Assembly: GCF_014905175.1 (NCBI RefSeq)
Contig: NC_057790.1
Span: 5,332,001-5,396,000, forward strand
Source of the DNA: Aphidius gifuensis
Taxonomy: Eukaryota; Arthropoda; Insecta; Hymenoptera; Braconidae
Length of the DNA: 64,000 nucleotides
Direction: 5' to 3'
Position numbers and translations under genes: made by a program. Positions 37,996-49,800 of this stretch are shown here, piece by piece. The notes under the pieces are model-generated. The model was not told the origin of the DNA, ran no database searches, and saw nothing but the letters and a program-made list of their open reading frames with translations. The number at the start of each line of letters is the position of its first letter. Position 1 is the first letter of the stretch.

Positions 37996-39905
37996 ATGCA
38001 GTTATCACGTGTATGTGTATTATTAATTTGCTCTTTGATAACACTGGATTTTGTGACATCAGCACCAAGTCCACAAGAGCCAGCTTTTGAACTTCCTGTA
38101 CAACTTGTTGGATTTCCAGTTATAATTGCTGCTGTCAGAATAACTAATTTTATCAAAAAACTTGCATACTCTTTGAATCCACGTAAGTTATATTATAAAT
38201 TTATATTATTATTATTTTTCATGTCATTATATTTCTATGCCAGTGATTTTGAATCATCATTTTACACGCAATTTTGTTAGAACAGGAAATAATGTTATGC
38301 TTAAACACGATTTACAACATTAATTCCTGAATGAAGAAAAAAAATATATAAAAAGAATAAAAATAAAATCTATATATACAAAAAGTCAAATGGTAAAATC
38401 ATTGGTAAAAGCGAAAGTATGAGAATTTTATAGACTTAAAAAAAAAAAAAAATATATCATTCAGAAATATGATTTATGATTTTCAAGTGGTGTATGAAAT
38501 TGTTGATAATTTTTTAAATTGTATGTCATTAATTTAATGTTTTTCTTTTATTATGACAGAAACCTATATGAGCCGCATGAAGAGAGCTGGTATACGGAAT
38601 CCGGAAGAAATTATTCTGGATGTGGAACAAGTTGAGAAGAGGCTTATTTCTGAGATGGGTGAAAGTGTTTGTATCTATGAGCACATTTGCTCTAAATATG
38701 CAGAGATAAGTTTGATGAATCAAAGTCAATCTTCATATCAAGATTTAGATGAAATATTCAGGTATTTAAATTTTGCTTTTAAGAATAATCTTTTTTTTTC
38801 AAAACTAATAAATTACGTCATGCCATAATACTGATAAAAGTCATGCAAAGTTCAATGTTGCAACAGAAAAAAATACAAATTAAACTTTACTTATATTATT
38901 AATGATCCACCTTTGATCATATATTCATTGCATCATCGATTTCTAAATCATGTTACGCCTTGTTAAGGACAACTCTCTGTTTGATTGTTTGAAAACAATT
39001 TATCCCAAAATCAATGATCCACGAAGAACCTCAATTTGCAATTTGGCTTTGAAAAAAGTAAAAATAAAATTTCACAACATGAAATAGCAATTTATATTGT
39101 CTTCATCAATTATATGACAAAAAAAAAAAGAGACTGGAATAGTGAAAAAAAAATATATGACATTATAAAGATATAAATTATTCTTGGACTAATTTGTGTG
39201 TGACACAATTTAATTTCGAAATATATATATTTTTAAAAAACCGTCAAGGTATATTTTTAAAGATAAAAAATAAGCAGGTATAGAGAGTTACATGGGTATC
39301 ATTGGTTTATTTAGTTTATGGCACACTAATGGGACAAGAATCTTTACTAACAGCATCAGCATCGTAAAGCCAAGATCGTGAACGAAAGACGTACGCGTCT
39401 TGGGATTTACTTCAGATTGTTTGCTCCCTTTTGTTGTATTTATCCTGTCTTTATCCACTAAGTACCATTTCTTTTTTTTGGTATTGAGCTTACACTAAAT
39501 TTAGTTGTAAGTAACACTAGAACCAGATAGCCTTAATGGCTTTGGCACACGTACCCTAATGCATCTCGATAATTCTCATCTCTTCTATACTGTTGGATAT
39601 ATTTTTACCCCCTTCAACTCGGACATACATTAAAAATTTTCTCAAGCTTCTGTTACTCAGTAAATACCCTTGTCTTAATAGCAACCATTTTGAATACAAG
39701 AGGATCTAAAGACAACGATATCAAAGGAAATTTGAAGATGATTACATGATTTTTTAATTTCAGACAGTACAAAACACCAACGGATACTATGAAGGAAAAT
39801 TACTTGCTTAGTGTCTTCCTTGGGGAGATTGTCAGAAGCCCTACGTTATGTCATCAACTTGCTAAACGTGGTAGAGCGTGTGATGAGACAACACTCTCGG
39901 ATTAA
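37996..39905 (+). CDS. gene C: divergent DM4/12-like secreted protein
   Basis: Exons 37996-38182, 38560-38761 and 39764-39905 join in phases 1 and 2 to 176 residues. MQLSRVCVLLICSLITLDF with TSA following is a clear signal peptide, cleaved near residue 22. A basic MKRAG follows the exon-1 junction and could mark propeptide processing. The cysteine domain has CIYEHIC (C100, C106), the phase-2 junction at R130, then LLSVFLGEIVRSP and CHQLAKRGRAC (C159, C169). C-x5-C, the intron phase and position, and the spacing to the third cysteine match genes B and D. The last pair is wider (x9 not x6) and lacks YPxCP, so this is a divergent relative. AATAAA occurs near 40000. Confidence 0.8.
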
Positions 39906-40610
39906 AGAAAGAAAGTTAACGTTAAAAAAAAATTGTAAGTTTAAAAACTTTTTTCAAACAATAATAAAAAAAAAAAACTGCTTGAATATTTACTATTACT
40001 AAATAAATATAATTTCTTTTTTTTTTTCTATTTATAGATGCTGATGAAATTTTTATTTTTTTCAACATACTGAATTATTTATATGATAATATTTCAACAT
40101 GTGGTATTTAATGGTGGATAATAGTTAATTTATCAAATTCATTTGTATATAATTTTTGATAAATTTTATTATTATTAATATTCAACGATGAATTGTTAAT
40201 TAAAACAAGTCAAATTGTTGTAAATCACATTGGTGATAATTGACTCAGGTTTATTTTTTTTACGACTGTATGTATGTTTTATATAATAATAATAATATTG
40301 ATGAGTTGTTGAACTTTTTCTTTTTTTTTTTTTTGTTTAATTTTTAGAATAAATTTTTGTAAAATAATAATAAAACAAGAAACTAAAAGAAATCGTTTGT
40401 TTTTTTACTATTTGTAATCTGGGATTTCATAAGATCTTATTTTTTTTTTTTTTGTAAATAAGTGGATGTTTTGCATTCGCATGTAAACACATGAAGATTC
40501 GAGTTGATGGATAAAATGTAGGTTGACATAGAGAGAGTTTGTTAATGAGGTTTAACCAGCCCACGGCTATATATCGAAGCTTGAAATGTATTAAAAGAAA
40601 CCCGAGACGA

Positions 40611-40660
40611 TCAGTTGCGAGAAATCGTTCATACTGGAAACAGCTAATTTTACTCTGGAG
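40611..40660 (+). promoter_or_regulatory. gene D initiator and 5' UTR exon
   Basis: TCAGTT (A at 40613) follows a TATATAT at 40568-40574, which is further upstream than usual. The segment ends CTCTGGAG before a GTACTT donor at 40661. The coding exon begins 350 bp later (ATG 41010), so a 5' UTR intron is likely. This is inferred from motifs. Confidence 0.4.
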
Positions 40661-41009
40661 GTACTTGGATATTTTTTTTTTTACATAAAAATTAGAGTTT
40701 TAATTTATAAATTATTAAAAGTTTGATAAGAAATTCCATTAGTTAATGGAACGTTAATTCAAACAATATAAAAATTACAAGTGTACTTAATAGCTGTTAT
40801 ATAAATGAAATATTGATTCTATAAAATTGTTTACCAAACAAAAAGCAAGAGTAATTAAAAAAAAAAATTAAATAAATAAAACAAAAATTGTATTACTCAC
40901 GTATAAACATAGCAGAGTTATTGTTGCATATTTCAAACAAAAGAAGAAAACAGGAAATAATTGTGAGAGCCTTGTTTGACTTGAAGAGTGTAAAGAGGCA
41001 TTTTTCAAC

Positions 41010-44000
41010 ATGTGTACATCTCACAGTTCAGTGTCCTACTGGTCACAAATGAAAGTGACCCTGCTTGTAAAAAGCAGCCTTGTCCTCGTTTTTGCAATGT
41101 TTCTGGGTCTTGAGACTCAAGCAATCCACACGAGTCCGGTTCAAGTTCAACGGGACTTTAAAAAACTCGCTCGTTGTAATTTTTTTGTATCTGAAAAAAA
41201 CAACAGTGTTAGAGATATTTTAGAGTAAGTATTTATAATTAATTTATTTTACAATAAATATTAAAATGAAAATAAATTAATGATAAATAAAAATAGGTGC
41301 ATGAATGAATTGGCATCACAACAAATTGCTGATAAAAAAAATTCAAGAGTAGCTGAAAAAAGATCTGGATTTTTTTCAGAAACAAGAGATATTGATTCTA
41401 ATAAACCATACGAGTACAATCCTTATCCGACGTATCCAGAAATTCAAAATAATTTTTACAATAAACCAAATATATTGGTGAGTTAATTTTGAATTTATAA
41501 ATATTCTCATGTTAATGTATACTATTTAAATTTATATTGACTTTCACAATTGAAAATATATAAAAATGTATTTACATTTTACTCATTCTTTTTTTTTCTT
41601 TTCAATAGAAACGAGGTCCTCAACAGTCGGGTCATCGACCAAACCATTATGGATATCCACCTGCACTTCCGCCAAGCTATCCAATGCCATCAAACGCAGA
41701 TTTCCGTCCTGGTATTTTAGGTGTCAACTTACTTGACGCACTCTCATCTATATCGCAATATGACGATCGTAAATGTGTACCGAGAATTCTATGCGAAGTT
41801 GCAACTGGTGTTAAACCTGGAAGCTCAGGATACAAACAAAATTATTCAGATTTTGGAATGAATTCTATCATCAGGTATGCTTTGTTTAAAATAATAGCTT
41901 AAATCTCAATAATGTCAACTATACTTGAATGTTATAGAGATATTATTTTATAGCCTTTTAACAGCCTTGGCACCGGGTACATCTTCACCGCTAATTGCTT
42001 TTGGTAAATCAGCATTGATGGGTTATGCAAATAAAGGAAATCCAGACATATGTTATCGTCAGTATCCACATTGTCCAAGAAATCCTTCTGACCTTGTTGA
42101 TTATCTTAATAATCATAATGGTGGATTTTTTAGATTTTTTAATAATCGTTATGGAGGTAAAATTTATTAATAAATAATATTTCATCAACGTATTATACTA
42201 TTCTTTTTTTTTTTCTTTAAATATATAGCTAATCGTGATTATGATAATAATAATGGTGATAATATTAATGATGATGATGATGATTATGAACCACAAAATG
42301 GAAATCCATACTCAGATGATTATTCAGCAAGAGAAATAAATAATTCAGAAGCTGATGAAACGTTACTGATAAAAACAATTAATAACAATGAAGACAATAA
42401 CAAGAAAATAACTTTTCCAGAAGAAGAAAAATCAAACCGAGCTTCAATATATTCAGAAAATCATAATACACCATCATTTTTTCCTCAGGTAATATAAAAA
42501 AAAAAAAAACATTATTACTAAAATATATATTTAAAAGAAAATATATTAAAATTAAATAATTTTTTTTATTTGGCTAGAATAGAACTAGTCAAGAATATAA
42601 AATTAAAAACAACAATGAAAAACAATTATTAAAATTACCGGAAACAAAGATTTATCATTCAGACAATCTTACCAGTCAAAAACCAGCAAGTAACACCTTT
42701 CCAACTCGTCAAAAAGTCATGATGAATAGTGAATTTACAAAATTGGTTTTAGATGATGACAAAGCAAGTAAGAAAGATGCTCTCACACATATAAAACTTA
42801 AATCCATTAATTTTCAACAATTTGAAATGATAAATATGGCAAAATTGTATCTTGACAATGAAACAACAAAGTCAAAAATTCAACAACCATGCAACATGAT
42901 TTGCAATGATTCAAATAATAATACAGTTCAATTTAAACAATATATAACTACATCTGGACTTACTACAAAAAAGATATCTAATGGATCAATTTTAAATTTA
43001 TCCAATCAGCTTGTATGCCAAGTAATTTGTCAAAATATTAGTTATGATGATGAACGACAATTATCTACTCCATTACATATTGTACTTCAACCAAGTAATA
43101 ATTTTAAGTTAATTTAATTTAAATAACACTACAATTGATTAATTTTTTCACTTGAATTTTATATTATATTATTAAAAACAAAAAATGTAAATAAAAAGAA
43201 AAAAAAAATGTTTAAATTTAATTAAATTTCAGATAAATATGATGAATCAATTTTACAACAAATGATCCTTGATAAAAATTCAATAATTATTAATGAAAAA
43301 ATTGATAATATCAAGAGAATATTAATGACCGAGAGTCTGGTAAGATTACTTACGTAACGTGGGAACACATTTATGCAGGTCTTCACGGTTATTCGCCTTC
43401 ACATAAGAAACTCTTACCCTTAATCCACTTTCTCAGTCACCTTAAGATACTCTTGTCACGTCAGATACCTTCTCCAAGTCTATTCACTAAATCTTCACTA
43501 CCATTCCTTCATCTGAAAAAAAAAAAAAAATGTTTTTTTTTTCTATTATTCTCTTTGGGTTTTACCTTTGCTTTTTTTATCATTATTATAAATATACTTT
43601 TTTTTTTTTCTCACAGTAAATTCTAAGATAAACACGTGGACTCATTCAAGACTCATTGTTAACGATACCTGAATTATTATTTTCTTTTTTGTGTTTCAAC
43701 ACACTGCTTTGGCTTCTGATCCTTTTTTTTTTCTTTTGCACCAGGTGCCACACTCTGGTGTATCACTCGTTGATTTAGCAGGTGAGCATGAAATATTACA
43801 ACAGCCAAAATATATAGAGCCAAGACCTCCAGTGCTGATAGATGAGCAAGGTGCCAGTCGTCTGATGCCTCTGGGGGTTCTATTGTTCCGTCAAAAAGTT
43901 TTTACTGATGCTAGTCCATCTACAGGTGATTAAAAATAAATGTTAAATCAATCACATAAAAAAAAAATTAATTATTATTCCAACAGTACATAAGAAAGAA

Positions 44001-44495
44001 GAAAAAAAATTCAAAAAAACTCCAAGTCTTCTTGATATTATAAAAAATTTGAGTGTCATAACAACGACTTTAGACAAAGATATTTTTTTAAATTATAATA
44101 TGAAAGGCAAAACAACAACTCGAGTAAGAGAAAAAAAAAATTCAATTGACATGACCCAGATAAACAGATCACCAGGTGAAAAATTTAAAGTTTGTGCTTG
44201 ACCTAGTTTTTTTTTTTTTTGTCAGTATAATCATAAAAACACTACCAATGTTTATATTACAGAGGGTGAGGATTATCCCCAGGGTTCTTGCCTTGAAAAT
44301 GAATCAAAAGGTCTCAATGATGATGACGAAGATAATATAAATAAAAATAAGGACAATTCAAAAGTGACAACTAAAATACCATTGAATAAAAAACCAAACT
44401 CAAAAAATAACGTGAGAAAAAATGATAATGTACAACAATTTATGATACAAATACCACAAGCAAATATTAAATTCAAAGCTGTTAATATTTGTTAA
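41010..44495 (+). CDS. gene D: DM4/12-like protein with long disordered tail
   Basis: Ten exons agree in phase: 41010-41224, 41297-41477, 41609-41874, 41954-42156, 42229-42488, 42578-43094, 43233-43339, 43745-43925, 43987-44175, 44263-44495, giving 783 residues. M14 (41049) starts the better signal peptide (VKSSLVLVFAMFLGL). A Pro/Tyr-rich stretch (133-160) precedes CVPRILCE (C188, C194), the phase-2 junction at S221 and CYRQYPHCP (C254, C261), the DM4/12-like core. After residue 300 the chain turns into Asn/Asp/Lys-rich low-complexity sequence with a more balanced block in exon 8 (VPHSGVSLVDLAGEH). Family members as I know them are near 200-250 residues, so the tail is unusual. Two genes fused by my model remain possible, since the intron before exon 8 is GC-richer and 405 bp. 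Confidence 0.72.
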
Positions 44496-46479
44496 TGAAA
44501 AAATCTAATTTAATTATTCTGTTATTATAAAAATTATATGAATCATTTGACAGTTTGTAATATTATTACTATTATTATTTGCTTTTTTATTATGTATCAA
44601 AATAAGCTGATTGTCTTGTGCTGTCAGTTGCACAAGCTCTATACTTGGCCCTGTCCACAACACACGCCCCTACAGGGCATCATTGCCTCCATGTATCTCA
44701 ATAACATTTTTATATTTCTCTTTTAATCTCACTTTCACCCTCTCAACAACCACCACCACCCGTGAAAGTCTACACCAAAATTATACGCCACAGAGAACTA
44801 AATAATTACATGCCTATCGTCAATCTATATATACACACAATATACATTTAGCTAGTGAATGACTTGTGTTTGAACAATGTCAAATACTGGTAAACCAGTA
44901 AAACACAATAGAGTACATATACAACTGTATAAGCCTCATCATCATTGTGACTCTTTCATCTGCAATAATAATGTTTTTTTTTCCCCAACACAACAGACTA
45001 AAATTCATCAACACCATCATCATATGCATTATTGTATAAATCATTGACGAGAGTTGACACAATGAGTAAAGTATAAATAAACAATATAAAATTTTCCATA
45101 TGATAAAAGCTTATTTAATTTTATATCATGCTGTTGATATTAAAATTGTTTTTATTTTTTTATGTTGAAAATGTCTATGTATATATTGATAAACAAAGTT
45201 TGATCGTTATGAGTGGACACACACACAGAGGCTATGTGAATTATTGGAAAATATGATGAACAAGAAGATGGTATGAGGTTTGAAAATTGGTGAATAAGTT
45301 TGTCGTTTGAAAATGACGATAACACCTGTGACCTGGAAGACAAGGCTCGTGGTGGTTCCAGTGGCTAAAAGAGAAGACGAATGATCCAATGAACCAAAAA
45401 GGATGGGGTATACGTGTTTCACACTGAATTGTCAGGATATCTTTATGCAAGTAAACTAGTATGATCAACGTCATTCTGAGTTATCACGTTTATAATAGTA
45501 TGTGTATGTGTGTTGGTGTTTTATAATAAAGTATTTTCAACATGAATACATGTATATTATGTATAATCTTATTCCATTAGCCACGATATTATTTTCAACG
45601 CTCGACATCAAAGAGAATGCTATCGTATTGTATCGTTGTGATAATTCCTCGTTATTAGAACCAAGACGGGTGTCTGTGGTAGATGAAGAGTTGGTGAATT
45701 GAATGGGAAATATAAAAAGAGAGATGATGCTACTGTTTTATCTCGTTGCGTTGCTGTCTTGACAATGTACTAACAACAGAGCTTACCACACCCCAAGTGC
45801 TGAAATAAATCCGATGGAATTGGAAATAATGCAAAGAAGCTTTCTCACTCTTTCATCGGCTTGGATCCAATACTATCACTACGGTTGTCTTGACAAAGAA
45901 CCCTCGGATAAATGACTGTCACAGCTAATCCTCCAGTGAGTCCAAATAAAAATACATTTATATACATACATATATGTATATTTATACCTAAAGGGATGTC
46001 AAATAAAATGACAATACAGGTTGACTAATTTTCAAATCCGATATTTAATTATGTTGGCGAGAGATAAATCAATTAATTAAATATAAAACAATTTTTTATC
46101 ATTGTGTCTACGTACCTCAAATTGAATCCTTTGTGGTTATTTTTTTTTTTTGTCACTTGATGTCTGGTATTCAAGTGTTTGATGTCTCGACACTTGAAAA
46201 AATTCTCTCGAGGATGATTCAACAATAAAAAGTCCATTTTGCGGTAACTTCGTCAAGACACAGGTAACGGTTGATGGATTTGTTTACTTGCACTGTCAAT
46301 GTTTAACTTGAAATATTTTTTATTTTGATTGATGTTGATGTCCAACTGCGTCAAACAATGGTGGCTATTGTGACTTGACTGAGGACCTTGAAAATTAAAA
46401 AGAGATAAATATATCGATGATACAGTAGATTATAAAGTTATCAATTGAGATCGTGGCGAAAATTGGTACTAAAATTATT
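44496..46479. other. intergenic between genes D and E
   Basis: No canonical AATAAA directly follows the gene D stop. Blocks at 44610-44700, 45290-45420 and 45740-45950 are less AT-rich but open only in short frames without paired splice sites. I see nothing to name. Confidence 0.45.
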
Positions 46480-46639
46480 CGGCGCCATATTGTCATTCAC
46501 GGCGTCATTCAAGATGGCGCAATTTCGTGGCGTCCTGTGGCTTGGGTATAATTAGCCAAAATTTTCCTCGTCAATTTTGCAACAATATTAATCAATCGTC
46601 AAAGTAAACAGTCATCAAAATATCAAATTAATACAATGG
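46480..46639 (+). promoter_or_regulatory. housekeeping-type promoter and first exon of gene E
   Basis: The block is the GC-richest around. GGCGCCAT (46482) and AAGATGGCGC (46513) form an imperfect inverted pair; the GATGGCG core resembles YY1/Pho sites common at ubiquitously used insect promoters. There is no TATA box. The first exon ends ACAATGG at 46639 before a GTACGT donor, placing an upstream ATG at 46636. Confidence 0.5.
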
Positions 46640-46858
46640 GTACGTAATATCAACAATAAAATAATAATTATTCATTATTTCGTTTTTATTTTTTGCATAA
46701 ATTGAGTTTAAAATATTATGTTTTTTTTTTTTTTTTTTTGTCTTTTTACCATATTCTACACAATGATTTGTGACTGTTTTATGTTTTGTTTTCTCAACTC
46801 AATATATAACATATATTTTTTTTATTTGTTGTAGCAAAAGCAGCAGTCAACAGTTAAC

Positions 46859-49800
46859 ATGAGCCGACAAAATATGAATCCCAAAATATTGTCGTAAGTT
46901 TTTATTAATTTTTTTTTTGTTTTTTTTTTTTTTTTCTTAAAATGTCCGCGTCCTTTACTCCATAAATATATCCATCTGCATGTGTTTGACAAAAAAAATA
47001 AAATAAAATATTTTAACATCTCCCCAGCGACATACAGTTGTTATTAAAAAAAAAAGAAAAAAACCTATAATCCAAGATCAAATTACAGATAGTACTGGGG
47101 TGGTGAAAATCATAATGTCTCCGGTTTCTCAACTGCCAACGACAGGATAATCTACGTTGGGGAATAAAAATTCATGTCAACTGAGAGAAGGTTTGCAAAA
47201 AAATATATATTTTTCGCTGCGTTTTATGTAGAATGATGTACGTGTATATATGCGTTCATGTATTTATGATATATACATGAGACATCTTCTATTGTCGTTT
47301 GATCCAGGGACGTCTTTTCAATCGTTCTTCGAATCTCGTCTGCTGGACAACCAGTCACTTGGATAAGTGGAATCTTTTTACTCATCGTGATACAAAGAAA
47401 AATAATGAAAATAAAAAAAAATAAAATACTACGGTCGTCGTTTGCGATGGGGATATAATATTCTCAATAATTTTTCATCTTGAATTTTACGGGGGCGGAA
47501 TCACACTGAATCACACACGTCCAGTATTCAAGTGACCGCTTCCTTTATCATATTTTTTTCATTATTTATTTATTTATATTTTTTTTTTCGATATAAATAT
47601 GATTTTTTTTTTTATTCTTTTTGTTGTGGGCAGTTCATAAATAACGTATTAGCGAATAAAAGATGCGAAAAATACGGGTGCCCCGTCAGTCAAGCGTACT
47701 GATTGCAGCATTGATGTCGCGTGTCTCGGATCAATCGACTGGCCAACGATGAACGCGTGCCAGTATTTTCGTATCATTGCTTGTCCAACCTTACGCATAT
47801 TATATACCTTTCTTATTTTTAACTATTTTATTTTTTTTTTTTGTTGGTGGAAAGAAGCAAAGCGGATAAATTTCAAAGTGATTTTGAAATAAGCAAATAT
47901 GTATAAGCAATTTCCCCATCACAATACCAATGTGATATATAATACTATGATCGACGTTGATTTTTTTTTTTTTTAAATTTATTTTTCTATTTTTTAAAGC
48001 TACTTGGACAAAACCCGGATAATACCCGTAGAATTGAAAAAGGCGTTGTGAATTTATAAAGATGGATTATATATTTGGTTTTATATTTTGGTTATCAGTT
48101 GGCTTTTATTCGCAAGAATGCCGATCAAAGAAAGCCTTTTTTTTATTTTATTTAAAATAAAAAAAAATCCATTTAATTTTGTTTTTTATTTATAATATTA
48201 TTATTTAAAATTATTTGTCGTATTTTTTTTTTTCTTTATCAAATTAAAATGCACAAGTTTTATCTTGTATATTTATGAGGATTAAAATTTTCATATTCAT
48301 TTTTATTTTGTTTCTCATCAACGAGTTGAGTTGAATCAGCTCAATTTTTTTTCTTATTCAGTTTATTTTCTAGTTTTGTTTTTTCCTCATTCAACTCTTA
48401 CAAAACTACTCAGCTTCTCATCTCTTGTATGTTTTTAAAACGACTTGCCAACGAGTGTATGCGCGCGTGAGGATAACGAAGTAGCATAGTCCAATCGTTT
48501 TCTGCGTTGGTAATTGCCAAGTAACGAGCGAAGCAAAACTTTTCGTTCTGAATTAAAACGACTGTTGAAGGAGCTTTATATGCTTGATGTGCGGGTATGG
48601 ATGTGGTGGATGATGATACTTGGGCTTGTGTGGTTATCTAGGATACATGTAAAATATATGGAGGGTTATATAACGACCTCATACACAGTATTACTGTCTC
48701 TGGTTGCGCTTGGATGAAGGTGAAAGTGCACAACTTTACAGGCAGAAAATGGGAATAATATACAAAAAGTGTTTTTGTTTCATGGGAAAATTGAAACAAT
48801 GTGCATGTATATATATGTGTAACAGTAAAATATATACGCAAAACTATTATTGTGTCTGAACCCCAAAATTGCCCTGTGGATAGAGCGGATATAACTGGGG
48901 TAAAAAAAATTAAATGAAATAATAAAAAAACAAAAATATATTTAGTAATAAAAAAAATATATAAATAAATATACCTATGTAGGGAAATACTGAGTTGCTC
49001 AATTTTCATAAAACTATAAAAACAATCGGACAGTTAAGTCGACAAAGCCTTCGTTACGCTTGCATGACCATGCTATATTTTCAACCCTCTCATTTCATAT
49101 TGGTTCTATATGCCTTTCTTCTGGTTGGCCACCGAGTCATCTTGGTGGCTACCGCGAATTCATATTCAGCTGGTTCAATTTTTTTTCATGTCTTAAAAAG
49201 GGTCCAAACTGTGAGAAACATCTGAGATTTTATTTTTATATTTGTTATATATTTTTATCAAACAAAATTTATGTTTATAACAATCTTGAAATATCTTTCA
49301 CACAGACAATTTTATATATTTATTTATAAAAATTTGCATAATCATAGGCCAAATGAAAAGCTTATAGAAGTTTAAAAGAATAATAAAAAAAATACATGAA
49401 TATTTAAATTTTCTAAGGTCAATGTTAGATAATGTCTTCCTTTTATATTTTTTTTTATTGTTTAAATAAATCGCTGATGAAAATATTTATATTTTTGATA
49501 CACAACAAATATTTTTAAAACATCCACCATAATTAAAATAATAAATTATTTTAGAATTTCCCAATTAAAAAAAAGGCTTTTCAATTATTTTTATAATTTG
49601 AGATAATGTATATATAAAATGGATATGATTCAGAGAGATTGGTCCACAGAGATATGATTATATATGGTGTTGGTGATGGGATTAGGGACTTGCATAGACT
49701 CACATACATACCAACTAACATTCAAATATATGTATAGCCACATAGGCACCATACACTTTGCTTTCGTGGTATAACACACGAGGTATATTATTAAGTCCAC

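Noticed and set aside
40437..40452. Poly-T tract considered as a pol III terminator
   Set aside because: No A-box or B-box lies upstream, and such tracts are everywhere in this window.
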